In this document: positions 1 to 9,141 of the stretch, in pieces | How the letters are laid out: every line of letters starts with the position of its first letter | How positions within the stretch are numbered: the stretch's first letter is position 1 | Assembly: GCA_903870905.1 (NCBI GenBank) | Contig: CAIQEU010000048.1 | Span: forward strand, 1-46,028 | Source of the DNA: an uncultured Actinomycetes bacterium | GTDB taxonomy: Bacteria > Actinomycetota > Acidimicrobiia > Acidimicrobiales > RAAP-2 | Length of the DNA stretch: 46,028 nucleotides | Direction of reading: 5' to 3' | Made by a program: the position numbers and the translations under genes | Notes under the pieces: generated by a model | The model's input: the letters and a program-made list of their open reading frames with translations, nothing else | Databases searched by the model: none | Told to the model about the DNA's origin: nothing

Positions 1-829
1 GCAGCTCACCATTGGCCGCGACCCCACCGGCGAGGGCCACCGAAGCCGCACCGGTAGCTCGGACTGCGGCCATGGTCTTGTCGACCAAGACATCGGTCAC
101 CGCCCGTTGGAAACTGGCGCAGAGGTCTTCGGTTGCGGCCATGGGATTGAGCGCAACCGCGCGCAGTACGGAGGTCTTGAGGCCAGAGAAGGAGAATTCA
201 AACGGTCGGTCGCGCAGCGCGCGTGGAAACGTGAAGGCCGTTGGATTTCCGGTCGATGCCAACCGATCGACCGCAGGGCCACCGGGATAGCCGAGGCCCA
301 AAAAGCGCGCCACCTTATCGAAGGCTTCTCCTGCTGCGTCGTCAATCGTGGCACCGAGTACCTCGTAGCTTCCGCGACTCGTGACGAGGACCAACTCGGT
401 ATGACCTCCCGACACGAGGAGCACCATGCGGGGGTAGATCTCGGGAACCCCTTCGAGCGTTGGGGCGAACAGGTGAGCTTCTAAGTGGTTGACGCCAACG
501 AAGGGAACCCCGAGCCCGAAGGCCAAGGCTTTCGCCGCCGACAACCCAACGAGCAGGGAACCAACGAGGCCCGGCCCATAGGTGGCCGCCACCGCATCGA
601 TCGCTGGACGTTCAGGATCGAGGCCCGCGTCGAGGAGCGCTCGCCGGATCGTTGGCACCATGGCTTCGAGATGCGCACGACTCGCGAGTTCAGGCACCAC
701 CCCACCGAATCGGTCATGCACCTCGAGTTGGGTGGCGATCACCGAGGAGCGCACCACATCGCCACAGACGACCGCCGCCGCGGTGTCGTCACAGGAGGTC
801 TCAATACCGAGGATCACGGGTTCGGTCAT
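1..829 (-). CDS. tsaD: tRNA N6-adenosine threonylcarbamoyltransferase TsaD (partial, C-terminus off the window)
   Basis: Catalytic subunit that transfers the threonylcarbamoyl group to A37 of ANN-decoding tRNAs (t6A), acting with TsaB and TsaE. The ASKHA-fold start GIETSCDDT is at residues 8-16. The metal-binding HxxxH pair is H115/H119 in NHLEAH, and VSGGHTEL and FSFSGLKTS follow. About 276 of the usual ~340 residues are present; the reading frame is open to the window edge. The ATG start overlaps the rimI stop as ATGA. It is the last visible gene of the rplM-to-tsaD run, directly behind its partner genes, so function is secure. Confidence 0.96.
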   Translation of the reverse strand, partial: MTEPVILGIETSCDDTAAAVVCGDVVRSSVIATQLEVHDRFGGVVPELASRAHLEAMVPTIRRALLDAGLDPERPAIDAVAATYGPGLVGSLLVGLSAAKALAFGLGVPFVGVNHLEAHLFAPTLEGVPEIYPRMVLLVSGGHTELVLVTSRGSYEVLGATIDDAAGEAFDKVARFLGLGYPGGPAVDRLASTGNPTAFTFPRALRDRPFEFSFSGLKTSVLRAVALNPMAATEDLCASFQRAVTDVLVDKTMAAVRATGAASVALAGGVAANGEL

Positions 830-1281
830 GGCGTCGCTTCAAGCGCTCGCATCATGACGAGGGCATCGCCACCGTGGGCGTAGTAGCCCCGACGAAGCCC
901 AACGGGTGCGAAGTGGCTCTTTCGATACAGCGCCTGGGCTGCGGTATTCGACGCTGCGACCTCCAAGATGAGACGACTGGCCCCGAGGTCGGTGGCAGCG
1001 GTGATGAGGTCCTCGAGGAGGGCCTGGGCCACGCCTTGGCGTCGGAACGGCACCAAGGTCCCAATGGTCATCACATGGCCCTCCCCCACCTGCACTGAGC
1101 ACCCCGCCCATCCTGCGAAGTGCTCACCGACCATCGCGCACACGTAGTGCCGCCCGGGGAGCTCGGTGAGCTCCTCCTCATACATCCGCCAACTCCACGG
1201 CTCAGGGAAGAGCTCGGCTTCGACGGCAATGACGGCTGGAAGATCGGCAACCGTCAGGGGGCGAAGGGTGATCGTCGTCAT
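826..1281 (-). CDS. rimI: Ribosomal-protein-alanine N-acetyltransferase RimI-like GNAT
   Basis: A 151-residue single-domain GNAT acetyltransferase. The acetyl-CoA loop is at about residues 79-90 (FRRQGVAQALLE), and the family-typical LEVAASNTAAQALY segment lies at about 106-119. RimI acetylates the N-terminal alanine of S18 in enterobacteria; in actinobacteria the substrate range is less certain. The start ATG forms an ATGA overlap with tsaB and the stop an ATGA overlap with tsaD. The tsaB-rimI-tsaD order is conserved in many bacteria and supports the symbol. The frame stays open upstream, but the extension is tsaB antisense-frame sequence, so the coupled ATG is preferred. Confidence 0.9.
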   Translation of the reverse strand: MTTITLRPLTVADLPAVIAVEAELFPEPWSWRMYEEELTELPGRHYVCAMVGEHFAGWAGCSVQVGEGHVMTIGTLVPFRRQGVAQALLEDLITAATDLGASRLILEVAASNTAAQALYRKSHFAPVGLRRGYYAHGGDALVMMRALEATP

Positions 1282-1976
1282 GGAGCTGGCGTCCGAGTTG
1301 CGAAGTTGACCCGGGCATCGGCGTCTCGCAGGTAGTGAGCAACGAGACCTGCGGGGTCTCTGCCATGCCCTGCGTCCAAGGCACCTTGGCCGAGGAGGGC
1401 GAGCGCTGCGGCTGGCGGCACGGTTGGAGCCTCGAGCACCATGCAATCGGGCCGCTGATCGACGAGCGTGGACCGCAGCAGCACCGCACCGTCGCCCACC
1501 ATGGTTGACCCTGGTGGTGCGAGCGCACAGAGTGCATCGGGTGCACAGGCGAGCGCTTCGCCAACTGGCATCACCTGCCCATGCATCACGGTGAACTGTT
1601 GCGCGAAGACTTCTCCGCGGCGGCCGTCGACCACGGCGACGACCGGACCGTCGAGATCGGTCGCCACTGCTGCCGCCAAGATCTCGAGGCTCGTGCAGGC
1701 AACGACCGGACGCACGAGCGCCACCGCCAACCCCTTCGCGGTGGCGAGTCCCACCCGAAGTCCGGTGAAGAGCCCGGGTCCGGCGTCGACGGCGATACCG
1801 TCGAGATCGGCCGGGGTCAGCCCAGCCGCCTTGAGGGCAGTATCGATCATGGCGAGGAGGTGCTCGGTGTGGTGGCGGGTTCGTCCGCTCGACCACGATT
1901 GCACGGGTTGATCGTTGACCACGAGGCCCACTTCAACCGCAGCGGTTGCCGTCTCAATCGCGAGGACCACACTCAT
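1278..1976 (-). CDS. tsaB: tRNA threonylcarbamoyladenosine biosynthesis protein TsaB
   Basis: Non-catalytic ASKHA-fold partner of TsaD in t6A synthesis. It is 232 residues long and begins MSVVLAIETATAAVEVGL, with the usual DAGPGLFTGLRVGLATAKGLA block at about residues 64-84. It is shorter than TsaD and lacks the HxxxH metal pair, as expected for TsaB. ATG at 1976 gives an ATGA overlap with the tsaE stop. A GTG two codons upstream is possible, but the overlap pattern of the whole cluster favours the ATG. Confidence 0.94.
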   Translation of the reverse strand: MSVVLAIETATAAVEVGLVVNDQPVQSWSSGRTRHHTEHLLAMIDTALKAAGLTPADLDGIAVDAGPGLFTGLRVGLATAKGLAVALVRPVVACTSLEILAAAVATDLDGPVVAVVDGRRGEVFAQQFTVMHGQVMPVGEALACAPDALCALAPPGSTMVGDGAVLLRSTLVDQRPDCMVLEAPTVPPAAALALLGQGALDAGHGRDPAGLVAHYLRDADARVNFATRTPAP

Positions 1977-2437
1977 CGCCACACACCTGCATCGTGCACC
2001 AGCGCGGCCAGTGGACCATCGAGCGTGAGGGTGCGCTCCGTGTCGTCACCGGCGGCGATGGTGAGTGACCCAATGACGCCATCGAGACGACCACCGGCGA
2101 GTTCGCCCCACTCAACGACAGCCACGACCTCGTCACCCATGAGTTCGCCAACGCAGAGCGCGTCGACCTCGCGTGGGTCGTCCACGCGGTAGAGGTCGAG
2201 GTGCAGCAGCTCGGTAACCGGGCCCTCGGGTACGTCGTGGTGGTGGATGAAGGCGAAGGTTGGTGAGCGCACGGGTGAGGTGATGCCGAACCCTCGGCCG
2301 AGACCGCGAACGAAGGTCGTCTTGCCGGCACCGAGGTCGCCGTGCAGGAGCAGCACCGAGCCTCCGGGGAGGACCGGAGCGAGTGCTTCCCCGAGCGCCT
2401 CCATTTCCTGCGCACTGGTCACGATGCGACGGATCAC
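1973..2437 (-). CDS. tsaE: tRNA threonylcarbamoyladenosine biosynthesis ATPase TsaE
   Basis: Small P-loop ATPase that stimulates the TsaB-TsaD complex. At 154 residues it has the normal family length. The Walker A motif GDLGAGKTT is at residues 33-41, followed by the SPTFAFIHHH segment and the LDLYRVDDP motif typical of the family. The start is GTG, forming a GTGA overlap with the udg stop. The frame extends upstream for another 100 codons, but that part is antisense-frame coding of udg and has no family similarity. It ends in an ATGA overlap with tsaB. Confidence 0.95.
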   Translation of the reverse strand: MIRRIVTSAQEMEALGEALAPVLPGGSVLLLHGDLGAGKTTFVRGLGRGFGITSPVRSPTFAFIHHHDVPEGPVTELLHLDLYRVDDPREVDALCVGELMGDEVVAVVEWGELAGGRLDGVIGSLTIAAGDDTERTLTLDGPLAALVHDAGVWR

Positions 2438-3024
2438 GCAGCGACTCCTCCGAGGTAGGGGCGAGCCAAGCGGAGGTCGCTGCGGAGCGCCTCGAGAACC
2501 ACCGCACCCCCTCGGAGCGCCGCTGCTGGGTGGTAGGTCGGGATGACCACCGCACCGTGGGCCTCGTAGGTGACGCCACGGAGTGTGGTGATCCCCGCTG
2601 TCGTGGCGAGGATCTGCTGGGTTGCGGTGTTGCCCACGGTGATGATGACCGCTGGCTGGAGGTAGGCGATCTGCTCGGCCATGAAGGGCCAGCACGCCCG
2701 TCGCTGCTGCGTCGTTGGGGTGGCGTTTCCCGGTGGACGACACCGAACCAGGTTCGAGATCGTGAGCGCATTGCCCTCGAGGCCGAGTTCGTCGAGCATG
2801 AGCTGGCGGAGGAGGCGGCCCGAACGACCGACGAAGGGAAGGCCGGTTCGATCCTCATCGGCCCCCGGTGCTTCGCCGAGGATGAGCACCTTGGCCGTGC
2901 CCGTTCCGGCACCGACGACCGGGGTGGTGCGAGTGGCGTGGAGGGCGCAGGCAGTGCACGCCGCCACCTCCTCAGCGAAGCCCACGGGCACCGCCACACC
3001 AGTTCCAACCAAAGGTATCGTCAC
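2434..3024 (-). CDS. Uracil-DNA glycosylase, family 4 (Fe-S type)
   Basis: Removes uracil from DNA as the first step of base excision repair. The sequence shows family 4 marks: GEAPGADEDRTG (about residues 50-61) as the catalytic motif and HPAA (H165) as the DNA-contact motif. Four cysteines, C23, C26, C95 and C111, are spaced as the ligands of a [4Fe-4S] cluster. It is 196 residues long. The start is a GTG overlapping the alr stop (GTGA). It sits between cell-wall and tRNA-modification genes, which looks like positional conservation rather than functional linkage. Often annotated udg or udgA. Confidence 0.93.
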   Translation of the reverse strand: MTIPLVGTGVAVPVGFAEEVAACTACALHATRTTPVVGAGTGTAKVLILGEAPGADEDRTGLPFVGRSGRLLRQLMLDELGLEGNALTISNLVRCRPPGNATPTTQQRRACWPFMAEQIAYLQPAVIITVGNTATQQILATTAGITTLRGVTYEAHGAVVIPTYHPAAALRGGAVVLEALRSDLRLARPYLGGVAA

Positions 3025-4172
3025 TGCGCCTCGCGGGGCACTCGGGCACTCAGGCGACAGAGCACTTCGTAGTGGATCGTCGAGAGACGTTCGGCCCAGT
3101 CGTTCGCCGTGATGACCGCATCGCCTTGGCGTCCGATGAGCACCACGTCATCGCCAACGGCAACAGGATCGGCGCCGCAGTCGACGACGATCTGGTCCAT
3201 CGTCACCGCTCCTGCCAGTGGTCGTCGCACCCCACCGATGAGCACGTGGAGGTCGTGGTCGAAGAACGAGCGCGGCACCCCATCGGCGTAGCCGAGCGGG
3301 ACCGTGGCGACGGTGGCTGGTTGGGGCAGCGCTCGACGCCGGCCGTAGCTCGGTCGCGCTCCGGCAGGGAGGTGGTGAACGGCACTGACCGTCGCGGTGA
3401 GGCTGAGTGCGGGCTCGAGTGGGGAGAGGCCTGCAGCTGCCAAGGTGGCGTCCACGTCAGGGGCGGGCGCATAGCCGTAGATACCAATGCCGCAGCGCAC
3501 CATGTCGTAACGCGACGCCGGGAACCGGATCGCCCCCGCGGTGTTCGCCGCGTGGCGGAGCGTCGGCACGACGCCGAGACCCTCCATCTCGAACAGCACG
3601 GCGTCAAAGGTGGCGAGTTGGTGCTCAGTGAAGGCGGTTGCTGCGTCGTCGACCCCATCAGCGACGGCGAAGTGGGTGTAGCAGCCCTCGAGGGTGAGGG
3701 TTGGGCAGGCGTGCACGCGTGCGGCCAAGCCAACCGCTTCTTCGGGTGCTGCTCCGACTCGGTGCATGCCGGTATCGATCTTCAGGTGCACCGGGTTCTT
3801 GCCCCCACGCGCGCTCGCAGCAGCGATTGCCGCGTCGACACCAGCAGCACTGGCCACCGTTGGGGTGAGGTGGTGATGGAAGCAGGCCTCCATCGCTGAG
3901 GGGTGGGGCTCGGCGAGGATGAGGATCGGCGCCGTGATCCCCGCATCACGCAGTTCAACGCCTTCGTCGACGAGCGCGACGGCCAGGCCGGCAGCCCCTG
4001 CGGCGAGCGCTGCCTCCGCTGCGAACACGGCACCGTGGGAGTAGCCATTGGCCTTCACCACGGCACAGATTGCTGCAGGCGCGCACAGCGCCCTCAACTT
4101 CGCCACGTTGCGGCCAATGGCGGCAGTGTCGACCAGGACTCTGGCCGGCCGCCACGTTCCTTCAGCCACCAT
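3021..4172 (-). CDS. alr: Alanine racemase
   Basis: PLP enzyme interconverting L- and D-alanine for peptidoglycan. It is 383 residues long with an N-terminal TIM barrel and a C-terminal beta domain. The PLP-binding lysine is K40 in VVKANGYSHG, the barrel motif HLKIDTGMHR follows, and the second catalytic tyrosine lies in PSYGRR near the C-terminal third. GYADG and TMDQ motifs are also present. The ATG at 4172 overlaps the end of nnr by 11 bases. The frame is open further upstream, but that part is nnr antisense-frame sequence and was excluded. It ends in a GTGA overlap with the uracil-DNA glycosylase gene. Confidence 0.96.
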   Translation of the reverse strand: MVAEGTWRPARVLVDTAAIGRNVAKLRALCAPAAICAVVKANGYSHGAVFAAEAALAAGAAGLAVALVDEGVELRDAGITAPILILAEPHPSAMEACFHHHLTPTVASAAGVDAAIAAASARGGKNPVHLKIDTGMHRVGAAPEEAVGLAARVHACPTLTLEGCYTHFAVADGVDDAATAFTEHQLATFDAVLFEMEGLGVVPTLRHAANTAGAIRFPASRYDMVRCGIGIYGYAPAPDVDATLAAAGLSPLEPALSLTATVSAVHHLPAGARPSYGRRRALPQPATVATVPLGYADGVPRSFFDHDLHVLIGGVRRPLAGAVTMDQIVVDCGADPVAVGDDVVLIGRQGDAVITANDWAERLSTIHYEVLCRLSARVPREAQ

Positions 4173-5544
4173 GGTCCACGCTCCGTCTCGACGCCACCTC
4201 GGCGATGAGGTCAGCAACGTCTGAGGATAGACAACCCACCTCGTAGCCGAGGCGACCAGCAGCACCGTGCCACGCTGCAGCGACTCCTGCTCGATGCGCT
4301 GTGGTCCAGTCGAGATCCGTACGGCCGAGCAGCGCGCCGAGCAGCCCGGCCAGGACATCACCCGTGCCAGCGGTCGCCAACGACGCAGGGGCATCGGTCA
4401 CGAGGTAGGACGGACCGTCATCGCTCGGAACGATGGCCGTCGTTGGACCCTTGAGGAGCACGGTGGCACCGCTGGCGGTGGCCAGCGCCCTGGCTGCCGC
4501 CAATCGATCAGCTGACGGGAGTGCTCCCATGAGCGCTCGATATTCCCCGTCGTGGGGCGTCAGTACCGTGACGGCACCACTCGGTCGTCGCTGCAGCACC
4601 GACGCGAGGTCCGCGACATCGCTGAAGGCACCGAGTCCATCGGCGTCGAGGACCACCGGGTGCGGAGCCAGCAACAGCACCGTCCGCACGAGTGCCGAGA
4701 CCTCGGGGCTCTTGCCGAGTCCCGGACCAACGACCAGTGCCGTGCAGCGCTCGAGCGCTGCCAACACCGCTCGAGCGTCGAGCGAACTGCGGTTCACCAC
4801 CACTGCTTCTGGAGCGCCGGGGAGCGTGTCCGTTGGTGCGAGGACGCGGGCCATCCCCGCGCCACTGCGCAGTGCCGCTCGAGCCACCAGACCCGGAGCG
4901 CCGAGCATGCCGGTGCTGCCACCGAGCACGCCAACGGCCGTCGTCCACTTGTGCCGAAGGGGACTCTGGTGCAGCGCTCCGTCGAGATCCTCGATCCCCA
5001 CCCGAAAGACCTTCGCATCCGGGTAGGTGAGACCAAGGGGTACGACCGAGATCGCTCCAGCCAATCGAGACCCCTCGCCGAAGCACAGGCCCGGCTTCAG
5101 TGCACCGAAGGTCACAGTGGCCGTCGCCGCCAGGGCCTGACCGTGCACCGCACCGGTTGCCGGGTCGACGCCAGAGGGGAGATCCGCAGCGATGACGATC
5201 GGGGTGCCGCGCAGTCGTGGGGGCACGACCGGCCGCCGCACGCCGGTTCCGAATCCGGCGTCGATCACGAGGTCCGCCTCAGGGAGCGCCGTGGCGTCGA
5301 GGTCGACAACTCGAACCGCTGCACCGAATCGACGGAGCACCCGAGCAGCCACGCGCCCATCGGCACCGTTGATGCCCGGGCCACACCACACCACCACGCG
5401 CACCCCTGCGGTCCGGCCGAGGGTGCGACGGGCGCCCACGGCCAGGGCGAATCCCGCTTTCTCGACGAGAGCATCGAGACCGTGGTCGGCAATGGCGACT
5501 GCATCGGCTCGAGCGAGCTGCGCCGCGTCGACTACGGGCTGCAT
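4162..5544 (-). CDS. nnr: Bifunctional NAD(P)H-hydrate repair enzyme (epimerase + dehydratase)
   Basis: Repairs damaged NAD(P)HX. Residues about 1-200 form the YjeF_N epimerase domain. Residues about 205-455 form the ADP/ATP-dependent dehydratase, shown by GGSTGMLGAP, VVGPGLG, VLDADGLG, LTPHDGEYRAL and the catalytic GTGDVLAGLLGALL. Total length 460 residues matches fused family members. The epimerase nucleotide loop reads GINGADGRVAAR, where the usual wording is GNNGGDG; two positions of that loop are changed. The gene overlaps the end of acpS by 13 bases and the start of alr by 11. The dehydratase call is firm; epimerase activity is less certain because of the altered loop. Confidence 0.93.
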   Translation of the reverse strand: MQPVVDAAQLARADAVAIADHGLDALVEKAGFALAVGARRTLGRTAGVRVVVWCGPGINGADGRVAARVLRRFGAAVRVVDLDATALPEADLVIDAGFGTGVRRPVVPPRLRGTPIVIAADLPSGVDPATGAVHGQALAATATVTFGALKPGLCFGEGSRLAGAISVVPLGLTYPDAKVFRVGIEDLDGALHQSPLRHKWTTAVGVLGGSTGMLGAPGLVARAALRSGAGMARVLAPTDTLPGAPEAVVVNRSSLDARAVLAALERCTALVVGPGLGKSPEVSALVRTVLLLAPHPVVLDADGLGAFSDVADLASVLQRRPSGAVTVLTPHDGEYRALMGALPSADRLAAARALATASGATVLLKGPTTAIVPSDDGPSYLVTDAPASLATAGTGDVLAGLLGALLGRTDLDWTTAHRAGVAAAWHGAAGRLGYEVGCLSSDVADLIAEVASRRSVDHGG

Positions 5545-5939
5545 GGGACGACTCCAGCGATCTGGGCGACCGCCATCGCCACCGTGTGGGTATGGGTGAG
5601 CGACACGGCAATCGTGTGCCCACCGAGAGCGTGGAGACGGGCTGCTGCTCGGCCCGTCACCTGCACGCTCGGCGCACCACTCGGTGCGGTGGTCACCGAA
5701 ATCTCCGTGAAGGCAACCTCGCCGAGGCCAACCCCGAGCGCTTTCATGGTCGCCTCCTTGGCCGCGAAGCGAGCAGCGAAGCGCTCCGTTGCGGCCCGGC
5801 CACTGCCAACGGCGGCACGCTCATCACTCGTGAAGCAGCGCTCCAGAATGGACGGGCGCCGGGCGATCACAGCCGCGAAGCGATCGAGGTCCACCGCATC
5901 GATGCCGAGCCCACTCGCGGTGGCGCTCGCCATCGTCAC
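5532..5939 (-). CDS. acpS: Holo-[acyl-carrier-protein] synthase
   Basis: Transfers 4'-phosphopantetheine from CoA to acyl carrier protein, activating fatty acid synthesis. The magnesium-binding start GIDAVDLDRF (about residues 11-20) and the signature RFAAKEATMKALG (about 57-69) are both intact, and the VSLTHTHTVAMA segment closes the fold. It is 135 residues from a GTG that overlaps the glmS stop (GTGA). An ATG two codons later (5933) is an equally possible start. It overlaps nnr by 13 bases at its end. Confidence 0.94.
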   Translation of the reverse strand: MTMASATASGLGIDAVDLDRFAAVIARRPSILERCFTSDERAAVGSGRAATERFAARFAAKEATMKALGVGLGEVAFTEISVTTAPSGAPSVQVTGRAAARLHALGGHTIAVSLTHTHTVAMAVAQIAGVVPCSP

Positions 5940-7762
5940 TCCACCGTGACGGTCTTGGCCAAGTTCCGTGGCCGATCGACCTCGAGGCCTCGGGCCCGCG
6001 CCACGGCGTAGGCGAGGTGCTGGAGCGGGACCATGGCCAGCAGTGGTGCGGCGGCGTCACCGCTTGGCACCGTGCGGACCACGAAATCGCCGAGGCCCTC
6101 CACTACGTGGTCATCATGAGGCGCAACGATCACCAAGGTGGCCCCTCGGGCCTTCACTTCAGCGATATTGGAGTACATCTTCTCGGCCGACGGACCGGGC
6201 AGCACGATGGCCACCACCACCACCCCAGGTTCGATGAGGGCGATGGGGCCGTGCTTCAGTTCGCCGGCGGGACACCCCTCCGCTCGGGCGTAGGAGATCT
6301 CCTTGAGTTTGAGGGCTCCTTCGAGTGCAACGGGGAGGCCACTGCCCCGACCGAGGAAGAACCACGAACTCGCCGTCGCGAGTGCATTGGCGACGTCTTT
6401 CATCGGCGCCACGTCATCAACCGCAATCCGCAGGGCCGCAGGGAGGGTCTGGAGGTCAGCGCGCAAGGCGGTAGCGGCTGCAGCGTCGAGGACACCTCTG
6501 GCTTCACCGAGGGAGATGGCGAGGAGTTGGAGGACGACGACCTGGGCGAGCACGGTCTTGGTGGAGGCCACCGACACCTCGAGGCCAGCCTTGGTGAGGA
6601 GGGATGCATTCGCCTCCCGAGTCATCGACGCTCCTGGGATATTCGAGACCGCAACCACCGTCGCACCCTTGCGGCGCGCGTGCTTCATGGCCTCCAAGGT
6701 GTCGATGGTCTCGCCCGACTGCGAGACCCCGATGACGAGCGTGGTCGGCGACAGAATCGCATCGCGGTAGCGGAACTCTGAAGCGATGTCGATCTCGGCT
6801 GGGATCTTGGCCCACGATTCGAGTGCCACCCTTCCCACCATGGCCGCGTGGTAACTGCTGCCGCAGCCCACGAGCACGATCTTGTCGATGGCGGCAACGA
6901 CGTCTGCATCGAGGGGTTGGTCGAAGAGGTTCTCGAGGCGCTCCGCCACCGTGTCGGCCACCGCAGCGGGCTGCTCGTCGATTTCTTTCGTCATGAAGTC
7001 GGCGTACCGGCCGAGGTCAGCAACCTCAACGTCGAAGTCAATACTCACGACCGGTGCGTCGACGACCACGCCGTGGACGTCGGTCACCACCGCGTGTCCA
7101 GGGGTGAGCTCCACGACGCAGTCCTCATCGACGGCCAGCACCGAGTCCACTCGACCCATGAGGGCTGGAACATCGGATCCGAGGTAGGCCACAGTGTCGG
7201 TCATTCCAACGACCAGCGGACTCACCCGGCGAGCCGCCACGATGCGATCAGGATGTGCAGCGCTCACCGCAGCGACCGCAAAGGCACCGCGCAGCTGCGG
7301 CAACATCCGTGCCATCGCTGCACGCAGGTCGCCATCACACTTCAGTTCGTCCTCGAGCAGGTGCACCATTACCTCGGTGTCGGTCGAGGAGGTGAAGACG
7401 TGTCCCTTGGCTACGAGGTCGGCACGGAGCAGATCGTGGTTCTCGATGATGCCGTTGTGGATGACGGCCAAGCCATCACCACAGTCGACGTGCGGGTGCG
7501 CGTTGGCAACGCTGACACCGCCGTGCGTGGCCCAACGGGTGTGGCCAATGCCGACCGTTGCCGACCGGTTGAGCCCAGCGCACGCGTCACGCAGTGCATC
7601 GACTGATCGCGTGCCATCGGCGGTGCGGACTCGAAGGAGCGCTCCCCCATCGAGGAGCGCTACGCCCGCTGAGTCATACCCGCGGTATTCAAGGCGCTTC
7701 AACCCATCGAGAATCGTGTCCAGCGCTCCTGGTTCACCGACGACGCCCAAGATTCCACACAT
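5936..7762 (-). CDS. glmS: Glutamine--fructose-6-phosphate aminotransferase (isomerizing)
   Basis: Makes glucosamine-6-phosphate for peptidoglycan. It is 608 residues long. The class II glutamine amidotransferase domain begins MCGILGVVG with the nucleophile C2 after Met removal, and carries RWATHG and the NGII segment. Two SIS domains follow: GCGSSYHA and GVSQSGETIDT in the first, GRGSGLPVALEGALKLKE in the second. The C-terminus NLAKTVTVE is the conserved family end. It starts 9 bases after the glmM stop, so the two consecutive steps glmS and glmM are co-expressed. No glmS ribozyme is possible in so short a gap. Confidence 0.97.
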   Translation of the reverse strand: MCGILGVVGEPGALDTILDGLKRLEYRGYDSAGVALLDGGALLRVRTADGTRSVDALRDACAGLNRSATVGIGHTRWATHGGVSVANAHPHVDCGDGLAVIHNGIIENHDLLRADLVAKGHVFTSSTDTEVMVHLLEDELKCDGDLRAAMARMLPQLRGAFAVAAVSAAHPDRIVAARRVSPLVVGMTDTVAYLGSDVPALMGRVDSVLAVDEDCVVELTPGHAVVTDVHGVVVDAPVVSIDFDVEVADLGRYADFMTKEIDEQPAAVADTVAERLENLFDQPLDADVVAAIDKIVLVGCGSSYHAAMVGRVALESWAKIPAEIDIASEFRYRDAILSPTTLVIGVSQSGETIDTLEAMKHARRKGATVVAVSNIPGASMTREANASLLTKAGLEVSVASTKTVLAQVVVLQLLAISLGEARGVLDAAAATALRADLQTLPAALRIAVDDVAPMKDVANALATASSWFFLGRGSGLPVALEGALKLKEISYARAEGCPAGELKHGPIALIEPGVVVVAIVLPGPSAEKMYSNIAEVKARGATLVIVAPHDDHVVEGLGDFVVRTVPSGDAAAPLLAMVPLQHLAYAVARARGLEVDRPRNLAKTVTVE

Positions 7763-7771
7763 ATTCTCAGG

Positions 7772-9139
7772 CTACTCGTCGCTCTCCCGGCTGGCGTCTG
7801 CAGTGGCGGCCACCACGGCGGCGAGATCTTGGGCCACCGAAGTGGCGAGGTCTGCGGTCGCGGCTTCGACCATGACCCGCACCACGGGCTCGGTGCCCGA
7901 TGCCCGAATGTGCACCCGCCCGTCGTCGCCCAGTCGTGCTGCAGCTATCGCTTGAGCATCAGCGACCGCAGGAGCACTCGTGACGTCGCTCGGACGGGGC
8001 ACCGACACGTTCACGAGGACTTGGGGGTAGCGGGACATGGCAGCGTTGGCCAGATCGGCGAGTGCTGTCTCGGTGCGCACGAGGAGGTCGCACAGGAGCG
8101 CACCCGTCAAGAGCCCATCACCGGTCGAGGCGAAGGAGCGGAAGATCAGGTGACCCGACTGCTCGCCACCGAAGGACAGTCCATCGGCGTCAATGGCTTG
8201 GGCCACGTGGCGGTCACCGACGTTAGTGGTCACGACGTGGATGGCCGCGGCCTCCATCGCCCGGTGGAACCCGAGGTTCGACATCACCGTGACGGCGAGG
8301 GTGTTCCCCGCCAGTCGCCCACGGGCCTTCAAATCGAGCGCGAACATCGCCATGAGCGAGTCGCCGTCCACCACGCGGCCTTCGGCGTCGACGGCGATCA
8401 CTCGATCGGCATCCCCGTCGAGCGCGAGGCCGAGGTGGCAGCCATGCTCGAGGACGAGTGCGGCGAGTTGCTCAGGTGCGGTTGATCCCACGCCGGCGTT
8501 GATATTGGTCCCATCGGGCGTGTTCGCCATGACGTGCACCGTGGCCCCGAGCCGCTCGAGAAAGGGAGCAGCGAAGGCCGACGCCGCACCGTTCGCACAG
8601 TCGAGACCCACGATGAGCCCATCGAGCACCCGACCTTCGAGGGTGTCAGCGACGTGGTCGAGGTAGGCGTCAACGGCATCGCGATCTGCACTGATGGTGC
8701 CGATACCGAACCCTGTCGGCCGACGGGGCGCCACGTCGGGATCGCTGAAGACCGCCGTGAGGGCAGCTTCGATCTCCGCTTCAACCTCAACCGAGAGCTT
8801 CGAACCACCAGGTCCGAGAATCTTGATGCCGTTGTCGCCGAAGGGATTATGTGATGCGGAGATCACCGCTCCGGGCAGGCCGCGCCGCTCTGCGGTGAAA
8901 GCAATCGCGGGCGTCGACAGCAGGCCAACGTCGACGACGTCGGCGCCTTCAGTGGTGATGCCGGCTTCGAACGCCGCCTTCAACATGGTCCCCGAGCGCC
9001 GCGTGTCGCGGCCGACGACGAAGGCCGTTGCGGGAACAATCCTCGCGACTGCTCGGCCGAGGGCTAGAGCAATCTCGGCAGTCAGGTCGACATTGGCAAC
9101 CCCGCGCACCCCATCGGTGCCGAAGCGAGCCGGTGCCAT
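7772..9139 (-). CDS. glmM: Phosphoglucosamine mutase
   Basis: Converts glucosamine-6-phosphate to glucosamine-1-phosphate. At 455 residues it has the normal length. The N-terminus FGTDGVRG is typical. The phospho-serine is S96 in SASHNPFGDNGIK, the metal loop is DGDADR, and the C-terminal phosphate-binding loop is RASGTEPVVRV. It begins 2 bases after the rpsI stop. The rplM-rpsI-glmM order is widespread in actinobacteria and couples cell-wall precursor supply to ribosome production. The neighbour glmS performs the preceding reaction. Confidence 0.97.
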   Translation of the reverse strand: MAPARFGTDGVRGVANVDLTAEIALALGRAVARIVPATAFVVGRDTRRSGTMLKAAFEAGITTEGADVVDVGLLSTPAIAFTAERRGLPGAVISASHNPFGDNGIKILGPGGSKLSVEVEAEIEAALTAVFSDPDVAPRRPTGFGIGTISADRDAVDAYLDHVADTLEGRVLDGLIVGLDCANGAASAFAAPFLERLGATVHVMANTPDGTNINAGVGSTAPEQLAALVLEHGCHLGLALDGDADRVIAVDAEGRVVDGDSLMAMFALDLKARGRLAGNTLAVTVMSNLGFHRAMEAAAIHVVTTNVGDRHVAQAIDADGLSFGGEQSGHLIFRSFASTGDGLLTGALLCDLLVRTETALADLANAAMSRYPQVLVNVSVPRPSDVTSAPAVADAQAIAAARLGDDGRVHIRASGTEPVVRVMVEAATADLATSVAQDLAAVVAATADASRESDE

Positions 9140-9141
9140 GC

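Noticed and set aside
1282-1896. Upstream extension of the rimI frame by about 200 codons
   Set aside because: It lies wholly in another frame of tsaB; the domain starts at the ATG coupled to the tsaB stop.
5945-7771. glmS ribozyme
   Set aside because: Only 9 bases separate glmM and glmS, leaving no room for the ribozyme.
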